62,203 bases of DNA, taken from contig JANXSZ010000048.1 in assembly GCA_025356445.1 (NCBI GenBank), positions 1 through 62,203 on the forward strand, read 5' to 3'. The notes beneath the pieces are model-generated. The model ran no database searches, was not told the origin of the DNA, and was given only the letters and a program-made list of their open reading frames with translations. A program made the translations under genes and the position numbers. Position 1 is the first letter of the stretch. Every line of letters starts with the position of its first letter. Positions 17,864 through 27,275 of this stretch are shown piece by piece. Origin of the DNA: Betaproteobacteria bacterium. Its GTDB lineage: Bacteria; Pseudomonadota; Gammaproteobacteria; Burkholderiales; Burkholderiaceae_C.

Positions 17864-18636
17864 GCGGGGGTTCTTTCGGACAGGCTGCTGATTTGAACAG
17901 CTTCGGTGCCTTTGGCTTTGACGTGCAAGCCGCATTCTTTGGCGTTCTCATCTTCCCACCACCAACGCCCAGCGCGGAAGTCTTCACCCAAGCTGATGGC
18001 GCGGGTGCAAGGCGCGCAGCCGATGCTGGGGAAAAACTGGTCGTGCAGCGGGTTGTAGGCCACGTTGTGCAGTTTGATGTAATGCCACACGTCACCCCAT
18101 GTCCAGTTGGCCAGGGGGTTGTATTTGAGCCGACCCGTGGTGGCGACTTCGCTGTCGTCGGTCAGCGGTACTTCAGCGCGCGCACCCGATTGCTCGCGGC
18201 GCAGACCGGTGATCCAGCCTTTTTTGCCCGCCAGCGCACGGTTCAATGGCTCTATTTTTCGGACATGGCAGCAGGCTTTACGCAGCGCAATGCTCTTGTA
18301 CATCGGCTCTTCGCCTTCGCGTTTCACGAAGGTGATGACCGCTTCAGCATTGGGGCGGTAAACCGTCACAGGTGCACGTGAAGACTGCGTAGTCTGCTCC
18401 AAAAGCTGTAGCGTCTCAGCGTGCAGCTTGCCGGTTTCCAGCACAAAGATGGGCAGGTCAAGCTGTAGGCTGTTGATGAGGTGGGTAATCACCACATCTT
18501 CTGCCCCCAGGCTGGACGCTTGGGTGACTTCGTTGGCGCCGAAAGCGGTCGCCGACTGCGCAAGCAAGGCTTTCGTCTCTGCCAGTTTGGCTTCAAAAGT
18601 GGCGGAAGCTTTGGCGTTCAAATCCACTGCACTCAT
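17860..18636 (-). CDS. cysH: Adenylylsulfate (APS) reductase, [4Fe-4S] type
   Basis: Reduces APS to sulfite with thioredoxin. The 258-residue protein carries the cluster cysteines as a CC pair (KACCHVRK, 122-123) and CxxC (CAPC, 207-210), plus the catalytic Cys in ECGLH (235). The cluster cysteines mark an APS reductase rather than an enterobacterial PAPS reductase, and no APS kinase gene is present in the window, which agrees. It overlaps DUF934 upstream and cysD downstream by 4 bp each. Confidence 0.94.
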   Translation of the reverse strand: MSAVDLNAKASATFEAKLAETKALLAQSATAFGANEVTQASSLGAEDVVITHLINSLQLDLPIFVLETGKLHAETLQLLEQTTQSSRAPVTVYRPNAEAVITFVKREGEEPMYKSIALRKACCHVRKIEPLNRALAGKKGWITGLRREQSGARAEVPLTDDSEVATTGRLKYNPLANWTWGDVWHYIKLHNVAYNPLHDQFFPSIGCAPCTRAISLGEDFRAGRWWWEDENAKECGLHVKAKGTEAVQISSLSERTPA

Positions 18637-19058
18637 GCTGCTTCCTTCGCAAAGTGCGGTGCGGTGTTGACCGCATCGCCTTGGTAAAACGCTGGGTAGC
18701 GGGCGAACTGGCGCTCGATGATGGTGTCGATGCCGGGCACGTCCAGGTCAGCGCGCAGCACGGCAGTGTCAAAACCGCTGCGCTGCATTTGCACCAGCTG
18801 GTCGATCAACACATCGCCCGTGGCGCGGATTTCACCCGTGAAGCCTCGGCGGCGGCGCAGCAAAAAAGCTTGGCTGAAGGCGCGGCCATCGGTGAATTTG
18901 GGGAAATTCAGCTCGATGCGCTGCACGCCTTCAAGGGAGAGGTCTAAAGGATTGGCATCGTTAGCCAACACCACTGTCTGTGCATCATCAGTACCAATGT
19001 TTAAACCCGTAGACCGCTCTTGGTGGGCATTGAGTGCTATCAATTTCATAATTTTCAA
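18633..19058 (-). CDS. DUF934 protein of the sulfite-reductase operon
   Basis: A 141-residue protein of DUF934, a family almost always found between cysI and cysH in proteobacteria and presumed to help sulfite reduction; no enzymatic activity is established. The conserved block is ELNFPKFTDGRAFSQAFLLR followed by GEIRATGDVL and DQLVQMQRSGFD. It lies 8 bp after cysI and overlaps cysH (ATGA). The first 20 residues (KLIALNAHQERSTGLN) differ from the usual family start and are encoded by a dispersed repeat. Confidence 0.88.
   Translation of the reverse strand: MKIMKLIALNAHQERSTGLNIGTDDAQTVVLANDANPLDLSLEGVQRIELNFPKFTDGRAFSQAFLLRRRRGFTGEIRATGDVLIDQLVQMQRSGFDTAVLRADLDVPGIDTIIERQFARYPAFYQGDAVNTAPHFAKEAA
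18999..19046 (-). repeat. Dispersed repeat copy E, in the 5' end of the DUF934 gene
   Basis: Minus strand: AAATTGATAGCACTCAATGC, CCACCAAGAGCGG, TCTACGGGTTTAAAC. Its GATAGC, ATGCCCA and AGCGG blocks match copy F in hscA in order and spacing. It is part of the coding sequence. Confidence 0.55.
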
Positions 19059-19066
19059 TCGTTTCT

Positions 19067-20875
19067 TTAAGCCGCTATTGCCCGCTGTGTAGACGTGCGT
19101 GCCGCGTTCGCTGCTACCTTGAACGGTTCAGCGCCCACGCGGCGAAGGGTGGCTATGAAGGTTTCTGCGCCCAGGGTCAGGTTTTGGCGCTCTTGCTTGT
19201 AGACGTTCAGCACGGCTTCGATCACTTCAGGCACTTCGGCGGCGGTGAAGGACGGGCCAACGGCTTTACCGGCCATGGGGGTGCCACTCAGCACCGAGCC
19301 GTCCGAGCCGCCCAGGGTGACTTGGTACCACTCTTGGCCGTCTTTATCGACACCCAGGATGCCGATGTGACCGCTGTGGTGGTGGCCGCAGGAATTGATA
19401 CAGCCGCTGATGTGCAGGTCGATTTCGCCCAGGTCGTACAGTTCGTCGAGGTCTTGGTAGCGTTCGGTGATGGCTGCCGCCAGGGGGATGGAGCGGGCGT
19501 TGGCGAGTGAGCAGAAGTCCCCGCCGGGGCAGGCGATCATGTCGGTCAGCAGGCGGGTTTGGGCGCGGGCGAGGTTCAGGCGTTTGGCTTCCGCCCAGAC
19601 GGCGGGCAGGTCGCTGGCGTTGACCCAAGGCAGCACGATGTTTTGGTCGTGCGTGACGCGGGCTTCACCAGCGGAGAAACGGTCTGCCAATTCGGCCACG
19701 GCATCCAGCTGGTCAGCGCTGGCGTCACCGGGGGCCGAACCCTCCTGGCTGAACGCACGCTTGAACGACAGGGTGACGATGCGCAAGCTGGCGTTCTTGT
19801 GCGGAGCCACATTGCGCTCTAGCCAGCGGCTGAATTCAGGGTTGTTCACGGTATCGGCCTGCACCAGGGTTGCTACTTTTTCTGTAGCGCTCTGTACCCG
19901 TGCAGTAAGCACAGGGGGCACAAAACAGGATGCAACGCGGTCAAACTCGGCCTGGGTAATGGTATGGGGCGCGCCGTCGAGTTCGATGATGGCTTTGTAC
20001 TCGGCTTCCACCTCATCGATGAAGCGCTGGCCTTCGGCCTTCACCAAAATTTTGATACGGGCCTTGTAGATGTTGTCGCGGCGACCAAAGCGGTTGTATA
20101 CCCGCACGATGGCTTCCAGGTAGTTCAGCATCTGGTTCCAGGGCAGGAACTGGCGAATCGTGCTGGCGATAACGGGCGTGCGGCCCATGCCACCACCGAC
20201 CAGGACGCGCAAACCCACTTCACCGGCTTCGTTCTTGATGACGTGCATCCCCACATCGTGCCAATGGGTGGCCGCGCGGTCGTCTGTCGCACCCGAGAAG
20301 GCGACTTTGAACTTGCGTGGCAGCAGTGCGAATTCAGGTTGCAGTGTGCTCCATTGGCGCAAAATTTCGCAGTAGGGGCGGGGGTCAACGATTTCGTCCA
20401 CGGCAACGCCAGCGCGCTCGTCGGTGGTGGTGTTGCGGATGCAGTTGCCGCTGGTCTGGATGCCGTGTAGGTTGACGCTGGCCAGCAAGTCCATCACATC
20501 AGCGCTGTCTTTCAGGCTGATCCAGTTGTACTGCACGTTTTGGCGCGTGGTGAAGTGGCCGTAGCCACCGGTGATGCCGCCTGCCATCGGTTGTTCCAGC
20601 TGCAAGCCGGTGGCGGCCAGTGCTTGGGCACCGGGGGCGTCGTAGTCACGGGCGATTTTGGCGAGCACGCGGATTTGGGCGCTGTTCAGCTCGCCATAGG
20701 GCACGGCCACACGCAGCATAGGCGCGTAGCGTTGCACGTACCAGCCGTTTTGCAGGCGCAAGGGGCGGAACTCTTCTTCAGCCAGCAAACCCGACTGCCA
20801 GCGGCCCAGTTGGTCGCGAAACTGGTCGGCGCGGGCTTTGACGAAGGCTTTGTCGAAATCGGTGTAGGTGTACAT
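19067..20875 (-). CDS. cysI: Sulfite reductase hemoprotein (siroheme, 4Fe-4S)
   Basis: Six-electron reduction of sulfite to sulfide. The 602-residue protein has the two nitrite/sulfite reductase half-domains and the cluster/siroheme cysteines ACPGGDFCSLA (about 447-453) and SGCINSCGHHH (about 490-494). It follows tauE by 45 bp and precedes DUF934. No flavoprotein partner (CysJ) is encoded in the window; fdxA and the ferredoxin reductase gene at the end of the same gene run could replace it. A dispersed repeat lies in codons for LTARVQSATEKVATL. Confidence 0.93.
   Translation of the reverse strand: MYTYTDFDKAFVKARADQFRDQLGRWQSGLLAEEEFRPLRLQNGWYVQRYAPMLRVAVPYGELNSAQIRVLAKIARDYDAPGAQALAATGLQLEQPMAGGITGGYGHFTTRQNVQYNWISLKDSADVMDLLASVNLHGIQTSGNCIRNTTTDERAGVAVDEIVDPRPYCEILRQWSTLQPEFALLPRKFKVAFSGATDDRAATHWHDVGMHVIKNEAGEVGLRVLVGGGMGRTPVIASTIRQFLPWNQMLNYLEAIVRVYNRFGRRDNIYKARIKILVKAEGQRFIDEVEAEYKAIIELDGAPHTITQAEFDRVASCFVPPVLTARVQSATEKVATLVQADTVNNPEFSRWLERNVAPHKNASLRIVTLSFKRAFSQEGSAPGDASADQLDAVAELADRFSAGEARVTHDQNIVLPWVNASDLPAVWAEAKRLNLARAQTRLLTDMIACPGGDFCSLANARSIPLAAAITERYQDLDELYDLGEIDLHISGCINSCGHHHSGHIGILGVDKDGQEWYQVTLGGSDGSVLSGTPMAGKAVGPSFTAAEVPEVIEAVLNVYKQERQNLTLGAETFIATLRRVGAEPFKVAANAARTSTQRAIAA
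19872..19926 (+). repeat. Dispersed repeat copy C, inside cysI
   Basis: Plus strand: GCTACTTTTTCTGTAGCGCT, a variable centre, GTAAGCACAGGGGGC. The AAGCACAGGGG end is shared with copy D in ssuB at the same distance from GCTAC. It sits in a linker region of CysI rather than in the cluster-binding part. Confidence 0.6.
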
Positions 20876-20920
20876 CGTGGAGACTCTGTTTTATATAGGG
20901 ACAGGGGACGGCAGCGTCGA

Positions 20921-21724
20921 TCAGATCGCCATCAGCTTGAAGCCTGCATAGGCCATCAACACCGACAACAGCGAGCGGATCACACGCTCAGGCGTTTTTT
21001 GAGCCAGTTGGGTGCCGATCCAGATGCCAGGCAACGAGCCTGCCAGCAGCTTGAGCAGCAAATCCCAATCGACCGAACCGTTGGACGCATGGCCCAGGCC
21101 CGCGACCAAGGTGAGCGGCACAGCGTGGGCAATGTCGGCGGCGATGATACGTGGCAAGGGCAGGGCGGGGTAGAGCACCATCAGCACCAGCACGCCAATC
21201 GCGCCTGCACCCACCGAGGTCAGTGTGACCAGCACGCCAATGAACGCACCAAACAGTGTCGGCAGTGCCCAGTGCTTGGCCTGGGTTGGCTTGCGGCCAG
21301 CGGTGTCGGTGAACGAGGCGTCGTTGGCGGCAGGGGCCGCTTTGCCTTTGATGGCCTTGTACATGGTGGCTATGGCCGTCATCAGCAAGGCGACGCCCAG
21401 CGTAGTGGTCATGGCATGCTGCACGGTGGGGTTGGCGGGGCCAAGTTCGCGCAGGATGTACAGCGTGACCAAAGTAGCAGGCACGCTGCCCAGAGCAACT
21501 TGACCGACCACTGGCCAATCAATCACTTTGGCTCGAGCGAGATTGATGGAGCCGCCCATTTTGGTGAACGCGGCAAACAGCAAATCGGTGCCAATGGCCA
21601 GGTGGGGCTTGACGCCAAAGAAGAAGATCAACAGCGGCGTCATCAGCGAGCCGCCGCCGACACCGGTCAAACCGACGACGAGGCCCACAAAGAAGCCCGC
21701 AAAAATGAAGATGAAATCGTGCAT
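20921..21724 (-). CDS. TauE/SafE-family sulfite exporter
   Basis: Integral membrane protein of 267 residues with about eight helices and the two family repeats (FAGFFVGLVVGLTGVGGGSL at residues 7-26, and FGAFIGVLVTLTSVGAGA). Members export sulfite, sulfoacetate or related anions. As first gene of the tauE-cysI-DUF934-cysHDN run it probably relieves sulfite build-up during sulfate assimilation (inference); import of a sulfur compound is an alternative. ATG 21724 begins right at the first helix; upstream in-frame codons are AT-rich promoter DNA. Confidence 0.85.
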   Translation of the reverse strand: MHDFIFIFAGFFVGLVVGLTGVGGGSLMTPLLIFFFGVKPHLAIGTDLLFAAFTKMGGSINLARAKVIDWPVVGQVALGSVPATLVTLYILRELGPANPTVQHAMTTTLGVALLMTAIATMYKAIKGKAAPAANDASFTDTAGRKPTQAKHWALPTLFGAFIGVLVTLTSVGAGAIGVLVLMVLYPALPLPRIIAADIAHAVPLTLVAGLGHASNGSVDWDLLLKLLAGSLPGIWIGTQLAQKTPERVIRSLLSVLMAYAGFKLMAI

Positions 21725-21746
21725 GGGCGTGAATGTAGCCGGGGGG

Positions 21747-21784
21747 CATATGGAAGCAAACGATATTTTTGTTCGCTGCATATG
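21747..21784. promoter_or_regulatory. Imperfect inverted repeat upstream of the tauE-cys operon, possible CysB site
   Basis: CATATGGAAGCAAAC, nine AT-rich bases, GTTCGCTGCATATG: the arms pair imperfectly (AGCAAAC with GTTCGCT, CATATG at both ends). It lies 23 bp upstream of the tauE start. The TTGTTCG block is close to TTGGTTCG seen upstream of the encapsulin and cysTWA genes. Assignment to CysB is inference. Confidence 0.4.
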
Positions 21785-21918
21785 TGAATATGCGTATGAA
21801 GCAGTGTTGGCGCGGGTTTGCAGGGTTTTTACGGGGTGTTTGGGCCAGGCCCAGGAGGACTTGATTGCCATTTTGACCATGGCCGTTAACGTGCCGCTGC
21901 TATGCTTCTCGTCAAATT

Positions 21919-23151
21919 ATGACTGTCACCATGCCCCCACTCGCTGCACTTTTCGCGCAAAAACCGTTCATCCGCCTGTGGTTCGCCCGCCTCGCTGGCA
22001 CAGCTGCCAGCCAGATGCTGATGGTGGCCGTAGGGTGGCAAATGTACGATTTAACTGCCAGCGCCTGGGATCTGGGGCTGGTGGGGCTGTACCAATTTTT
22101 ACCTGCGTTGCTGCTGTCGCTGCTGGCAGGCCATGTGGTGGACCGCTTTCACCGGGGGCGCATTGTGGCGGCGTGTCTGGCACTGCAAGCGGGGGTGGCT
22201 GGGGTGTTGATGATGGCGACGGTAGGTCACTGGTCGTCACGCGTGCTGTTGCTGCTGCTGTCCGTGATGCTGGGCACGGCGCGGGCGTTCCAGATGCCTG
22301 CCCAACAGGCTTTAACGCCCATGTTGGTGCCCAAGCCTATGCTGCCCCGTGCCATGGCCTTCAGCTCTGCCGGTATGCAGGCAGCCATCATTGGTGGGCC
22401 TGCCCTGGGTGGATTGCTGTTTGCTGGTGGTGCGGTGGTGGTCTATGGCACCAGCGCTGCCTTGTTTGTGCTGGGCGGTACGCTGGTGCTGCGTCTGCGC
22501 TACGACCATGTGCCCTTGCCGCAGGAACCCGTCAGTTTGCGTACGCTGTTTGCGGGCGTGGCGTTCATTTGGGAGCGCAAAGTGATTTTGGGCGCGGTAT
22601 CGCTGGATTTGTTCGCAGTGCTGTTGGGTGGTGCTACTGCCTTGTTACCGATGTACGCCAAAGACATCCTGCACGTTGGCCCCTGGGGTTTGGGCTTGCT
22701 GCGATCGGCCCCCGCGTTGGGTGCGCTGCTGACTTCCATCGTGCTGACGCGCTGGCCACTGGAGCGCAAAGTGGGCCGCACCTTGCTGGCGGCGGTGGCG
22801 CTCTACGGGGCGACGACCCTGGTTTTTGGCCTCTCCACCTCGTTTGGTTTGTCGCTGGCGATGCTGGCGGTGTCGGGCGGAGCCGACATGGTCAGCGTGG
22901 TGGTGCGCCAAACTTTGGTGCAGCTGGAAACACCCGACGCCATGCGTGGCCGGGTGGGTGCGGTGAATTCAGTGTTCATCGGCGCGAGCAACCAGTTAGG
23001 CGAATTTGAATCGGGTGCAACGGCTGCTGCACTGGGGCCGGTTGGCTCGGTGGTGCTGGGTGGTGTGGGTACGCTGCTGATTGCAGCGGCGTGGCTGAAG
23101 CTGTTCCCTGCGTTGGCGGAGCGCGACAGGTTGACGGGGACGGAGCCTTGA
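21919..23151 (+). CDS. MFS transporter, EntS-like exporter
   Basis: A 410-residue major facilitator protein with about twelve helices; the loop after the second helix reads GHVVDRFHRGRIV, the MFS signature position. The overall order matches EntS/YbdA-like exporters of siderophores or drugs. It is divergent from tauE with 194 bp between starts and stands alone before the asparaginase gene. Substrate is unknown. Confidence 0.85.
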   Translation: MTVTMPPLAALFAQKPFIRLWFARLAGTAASQMLMVAVGWQMYDLTASAWDLGLVGLYQFLPALLLSLLAGHVVDRFHRGRIVAACLALQAGVAGVLMMATVGHWSSRVLLLLLSVMLGTARAFQMPAQQALTPMLVPKPMLPRAMAFSSAGMQAAIIGGPALGGLLFAGGAVVVYGTSAALFVLGGTLVLRLRYDHVPLPQEPVSLRTLFAGVAFIWERKVILGAVSLDLFAVLLGGATALLPMYAKDILHVGPWGLGLLRSAPALGALLTSIVLTRWPLERKVGRTLLAAVALYGATTLVFGLSTSFGLSLAMLAVSGGADMVSVVVRQTLVQLETPDAMRGRVGAVNSVFIGASNQLGEFESGATAAALGPVGSVVLGGVGTLLIAAAWLKLFPALAERDRLTGTEP

Positions 23152-23377
23152 GGTTTGTGCTTTGACTCCCGGTTATGGCTGATGTGACCTGCGACATGGA
23201 AGGATGCACAAGCGGCATCGAGATAAATGGGCGCTATCGTCGATTTTGAAATGCGGCCTGCTAGAGTACCAATCACAGGTTGATGTCTCGCTTTAGGTGG
23301 GCAAAAAATGCAATCTGAGACAGGGTGGACGCGCCTTTGTATGTTGTTTTTAATTTTCCGTTGATATTCAGTTTTAG

Positions 23378-24457
<1,080 letters not shown>

Positions 24458-24498
24458 TCGTTGTCTGTAGGGCTGTTATCTGATGGCCCTTCTAAAGC

Positions 24499-24530
24499 GC
24501 ACTGGATGAGGTCTCCAGTGCCTTATTTTT
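24499..24530 (+). terminator. Rho-independent terminator after the asparaginase gene
   Basis: Perfect 8-bp stem GCACTGGA / TCCAGTGC with a 7-base loop, followed by CTTATTTTT. It ends within the stop region of the convergent LysR gene. Confidence 0.85.
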
Positions 24531-25515
24531 AGCTGAAATCGTCCACCGTGTCAGGATCTGGCACATCGCCAATCGCTACCCTGGTGAGTTCGGCCTGTGC
24601 TTTCAGCCAGGTGCAAAACGCCACAATTTCAGGCCGTGCCGCCGAGCGTGGCCCCACGAGCAGCCAGTACACCATGGGTGATTCCAACCGCATACCGGGC
24701 AGGATTTCCACCAAATCACCAGACGCCAAGCTGTCCGCCACCAGCGGCATACGGGCCAGCGCCACGCCTTGTCCGGTCAGCGCGGCCTGCGCGATTTGGT
24801 TGGCGTAGTTGAAATAAAGCCAGCGTTTGGGTTCCAGTTTTTTGATCCCATGCTCGTCCAGCCAGCGCCGCCATGTCAGCCATTCCAGATTTTGCGTGCG
24901 GTGCGCATCGCTGGCCTCAATCAGGCCGAAGTGAACCAGATCGCTGCCCTTTTTGAGTGGCTTGCCACTCTTGAGCAACCACGGGCTGGCGACCGGCGTG
25001 AGCTGCTCACCAAACAAACGAATCGCCTGCGCACTGACCTGGGCAGGCCGGGCATAACGCAGCGCCACATCTACGTCCGCCGTGTCCAGATCCACAGACG
25101 CATCGGTTGCATCAATGCGGATATCAATGTCCGGGTGTTCGCTTTGAAATGCCTCCAGTCTCGGAATCAGCCACATCGACGCAAACGATGCCCAAGTGGT
25201 GATGGTCACACTCTTGCGCCCCGTGCTGCGGCGAATTTGCCTCACCGTGTTGTCCAGTCGCTCCAGAGACGGCAACACTGCCATCAGCAGCTGCGCTCCC
25301 GCCGCCGTCAACTCCACGGCACGGGTATGGCGCAAAAATAAACTCACCCCCACTTCGTCTTCCATCGCCTGAATCTGGCGGCTGACGGCGCTTTGGGTGA
25401 GTGACAGCTCTTCAGACGCCGCCCGGAAATTCAAATGCCGCGCCACCGCCTCAAACGCCCGCAGGTGTCCCACAGCGATAGGGCGGGTGCGCAGGTGGGA
25501 GTCGGAAGGGTGCAT
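24529..25515 (-). CDS. LysR-family regulator, GcvA-like
   Basis: A 328-residue LysR-type regulator with the GcvA-type N-terminus (RPIAVGHLRAFEAVARHLNFRAASEELSLTQSAVSRQ split over residues 10-50) and effector domain (ITTWASFASMWLIPRL, IDIRIDATD). It is convergent with the asparaginase gene and 70 bp upstream of the ParA-like gene's stop. Its target is not evident from position. Confidence 0.9.
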   Translation of the reverse strand: MHPSDSHLRTRPIAVGHLRAFEAVARHLNFRAASEELSLTQSAVSRQIQAMEDEVGVSLFLRHTRAVELTAAGAQLLMAVLPSLERLDNTVRQIRRSTGRKSVTITTWASFASMWLIPRLEAFQSEHPDIDIRIDATDASVDLDTADVDVALRYARPAQVSAQAIRLFGEQLTPVASPWLLKSGKPLKKGSDLVHFGLIEASDAHRTQNLEWLTWRRWLDEHGIKKLEPKRWLYFNYANQIAQAALTGQGVALARMPLVADSLASGDLVEILPGMRLESPMVYWLLVGPRSAARPEIVAFCTWLKAQAELTRVAIGDVPDPDTVDDFS

Positions 25516-25585
25516 GGGCCAGTGGTCGATTGGTTAAGGTGAGGTCATGAGTGTGTGAACACCGTGCCCGAAGGCGCGATTCGAT

Positions 25586-26377
25586 TTACCCTGCCCGCTT
25601 CCCTTCAATCGCCTCATGCAGCGCCACCAACGCCAGCGTCAGCTTGTGCGCGGGCTCCAAGTAAATCATCGGCAGGGCTTGTTCATGGGATTCGCGGATT
25701 TTCACGGAGGAGGGGAGGTAGGGTTGCAACACGGGCAGGCCTTCGTCGATCAGCGCTTGCACCATGCGCTGGGGCAGGTTGGCGCGGGCCTGGAACTGAT
25801 TGACGACGATGCCTGTCACGGCCAGCTCGGGGTTGTGGTCAGCACGGATTTCTTGTACGTTGTCCATCAGGGTGTAGAGCGCTTTGCGTGAGAAATCGTC
25901 GCAATCGAAGGGGATCAGGCACCCGGCGGCGGCGATCAGGGCGGAGCGGGTGTAGAAGTTCAGCGCGGGTGGGGTGTCGATGTAGATGCGGTCGTAACCG
26001 CCTTCTTTGGCGCTGGCGAGTTGTTTCAGCGCTTCGCGCAGTTTGTATATTTTTTGGCGTGATTCGAGCTTGGTTTGCAGCTCGTTCAAACCAGGGCTGG
26101 AGAGCATCAGGTGCAGGTTGTCATGCGGTGTGGTGACGATGAACTCGTTGGGCGACACCGTGCGAAAGCTGTAACTCAGCGAATGCTCAAAAAATCCGCC
26201 TACCGTCGGAAGTCCCTCCATAGACTGGTTGCCCAGCAAATAGCTGCTGGAATTACCCTGCGGATCCAGATCGACCACCAGGGTGCGCAGACCCAGGCTG
26301 GCGCTGATGGCGGCCAGGTTGCAGGTGATGGTGGATTTGCCAACACCACCTTTTTGGTTGAATACGACGAGCGGCAT
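25586..26377 (-). CDS. Orphan ParA/MinD-family ATPase
   Basis: Walker-type ATPase of 263 residues with the deviant P-loop FNQKGGVGKSTI at its very start (residues 5-16), DLDPQGN and IDTPPAL. The ATG at 26377 is chosen because it leaves the usual five residues before the P-loop; an extension to 26449 adds an unrelated tail. No parB or parS-like element is next to it, so a role in partitioning of chromosome or plasmid is doubtful; such orphan ParA proteins position varied cell structures. Confidence 0.85.
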   Translation of the reverse strand: MPLVVFNQKGGVGKSTITCNLAAISASLGLRTLVVDLDPQGNSSSYLLGNQSMEGLPTVGGFFEHSLSYSFRTVSPNEFIVTTPHDNLHLMLSSPGLNELQTKLESRQKIYKLREALKQLASAKEGGYDRIYIDTPPALNFYTRSALIAAAGCLIPFDCDDFSRKALYTLMDNVQEIRADHNPELAVTGIVVNQFQARANLPQRMVQALIDEGLPVLQPYLPSSVKIRESHEQALPMIYLEPAHKLTLALVALHEAIEGKRAG

Positions 26378-26481
26378 AGCGCGGTTCCTTCGGGTTATAG
26401 GGGGTGAGTGGACGGGAGTGAATGACGCTAGTCGATAGTCTCTTGCCAAAAGCGGGCTACATCGCGAGCTTCGCCACCTGA

Positions 26482-27150
26482 TTACTGGTCAAAGACCGTC
26501 AGCGCGCTCAAGGCTGTGGGGTTCACGCTTTCAATCCGGCCCGTGTCGTAATTCACAATGACAGGATGCAGTTTGGGATCACACGTTGTTTTCACAAAGG
26601 GCCCGGTCATGAGCGCCCCAACATGGATGCCCGGTGGCAGGAACTTGGTATTCCACGGCAGTGGGATAAGCCCCATCACTTGTTGCAAATCTGCGGCAGG
26701 TTTTTCGAAGTAGGCACCCGATGTTTGTGGCGCACCTTTGACGCACAGAAAATATTGAAAATTCCGCTGTCTTTCGCGGAAGAGAAGAGAGTTCAATTGT
26801 CCATCAAGGGGACGTTCTTGAATCACATACGCGGTGTCTGCTTTCATGCCCGTCGCTGCAACGGCATCAGCCAGAAAGCGCTGGCCTGCGACCAGGCAAC
26901 CCAATCGGTTGTTAATCCAGACATCCGATGGCAGGGCATGTGGGCAGGTGCTTGGGCTGCCGGGACCGGTTTCTTCGTACGGTGCTGGAAAAACGCCTGC
27001 ACCTGCGGTGGTCGCGCTTGTACCGACTGCACTGCTGGTATTTGTGGTGTTGGTGGTCGCCGTGCCCGTTAAGGCGGTGTCACCACCGCCGCCACAGCCA
27101 GTCAGCATTAAAACGACCGATGCACCCCACCACATTGTTGCTTTTCGCAT
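26482..27150 (-). CDS. Hypothetical lipoprotein with Thr-rich linker
   Basis: A 222-residue protein with a lipoprotein signal (SVVLMLTGCGGGG, lipid Cys at residue 19) followed by a Thr/Ser-rich linker (TGTATTNTTNTSS) and a compact domain with four or five Cys (CPHALPSDVWINNRLGC, FLCVKG, VKTTCDP). I do not recognise the domain. It should be anchored in the outer membrane or periplasm. The next lipoprotein gene on the same strand shares the Gly-rich lipobox and Thr-rich linker. Confidence 0.7.
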   Translation of the reverse strand: MRKATMWWGASVVLMLTGCGGGGDTALTGTATTNTTNTSSAVGTSATTAGAGVFPAPYEETGPGSPSTCPHALPSDVWINNRLGCLVAGQRFLADAVAATGMKADTAYVIQERPLDGQLNSLLFRERQRNFQYFLCVKGAPQTSGAYFEKPAADLQQVMGLIPLPWNTKFLPPGIHVGALMTGPFVKTTCDPKLHPVIVNYDTGRIESVNPTALSALTVFDQ

Positions 27151-27275
27151 GGTTCTTCCATGAATGTATGAACCGTGAGTTTATGTGGCGTTTTCGGTCT
27201 GTATGCGAGATGCTTGGGGTTTATTCTTCGATTTTTAACGAGCATTTGGCATGTGGCTGTCTTGCGTTCTCCCCA

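Noticed and set aside
18385-18425. Repeat-like segment in cysH (CTCCAAAAGCTGTAGCG)
   Set aside because: Too short and without the second block; the residues fit the normal CysH sequence.
20540-21787. 415-codon plus-strand frame over cysI and tauE
   Set aside because: Gln/His/Arg-rich nonsense translation opposite two clear genes.
25586-26377. A chromosome or plasmid partition locus
   Set aside because: Only the ParA-like ATPase is present; no parB gene or parS-like repeat was seen.
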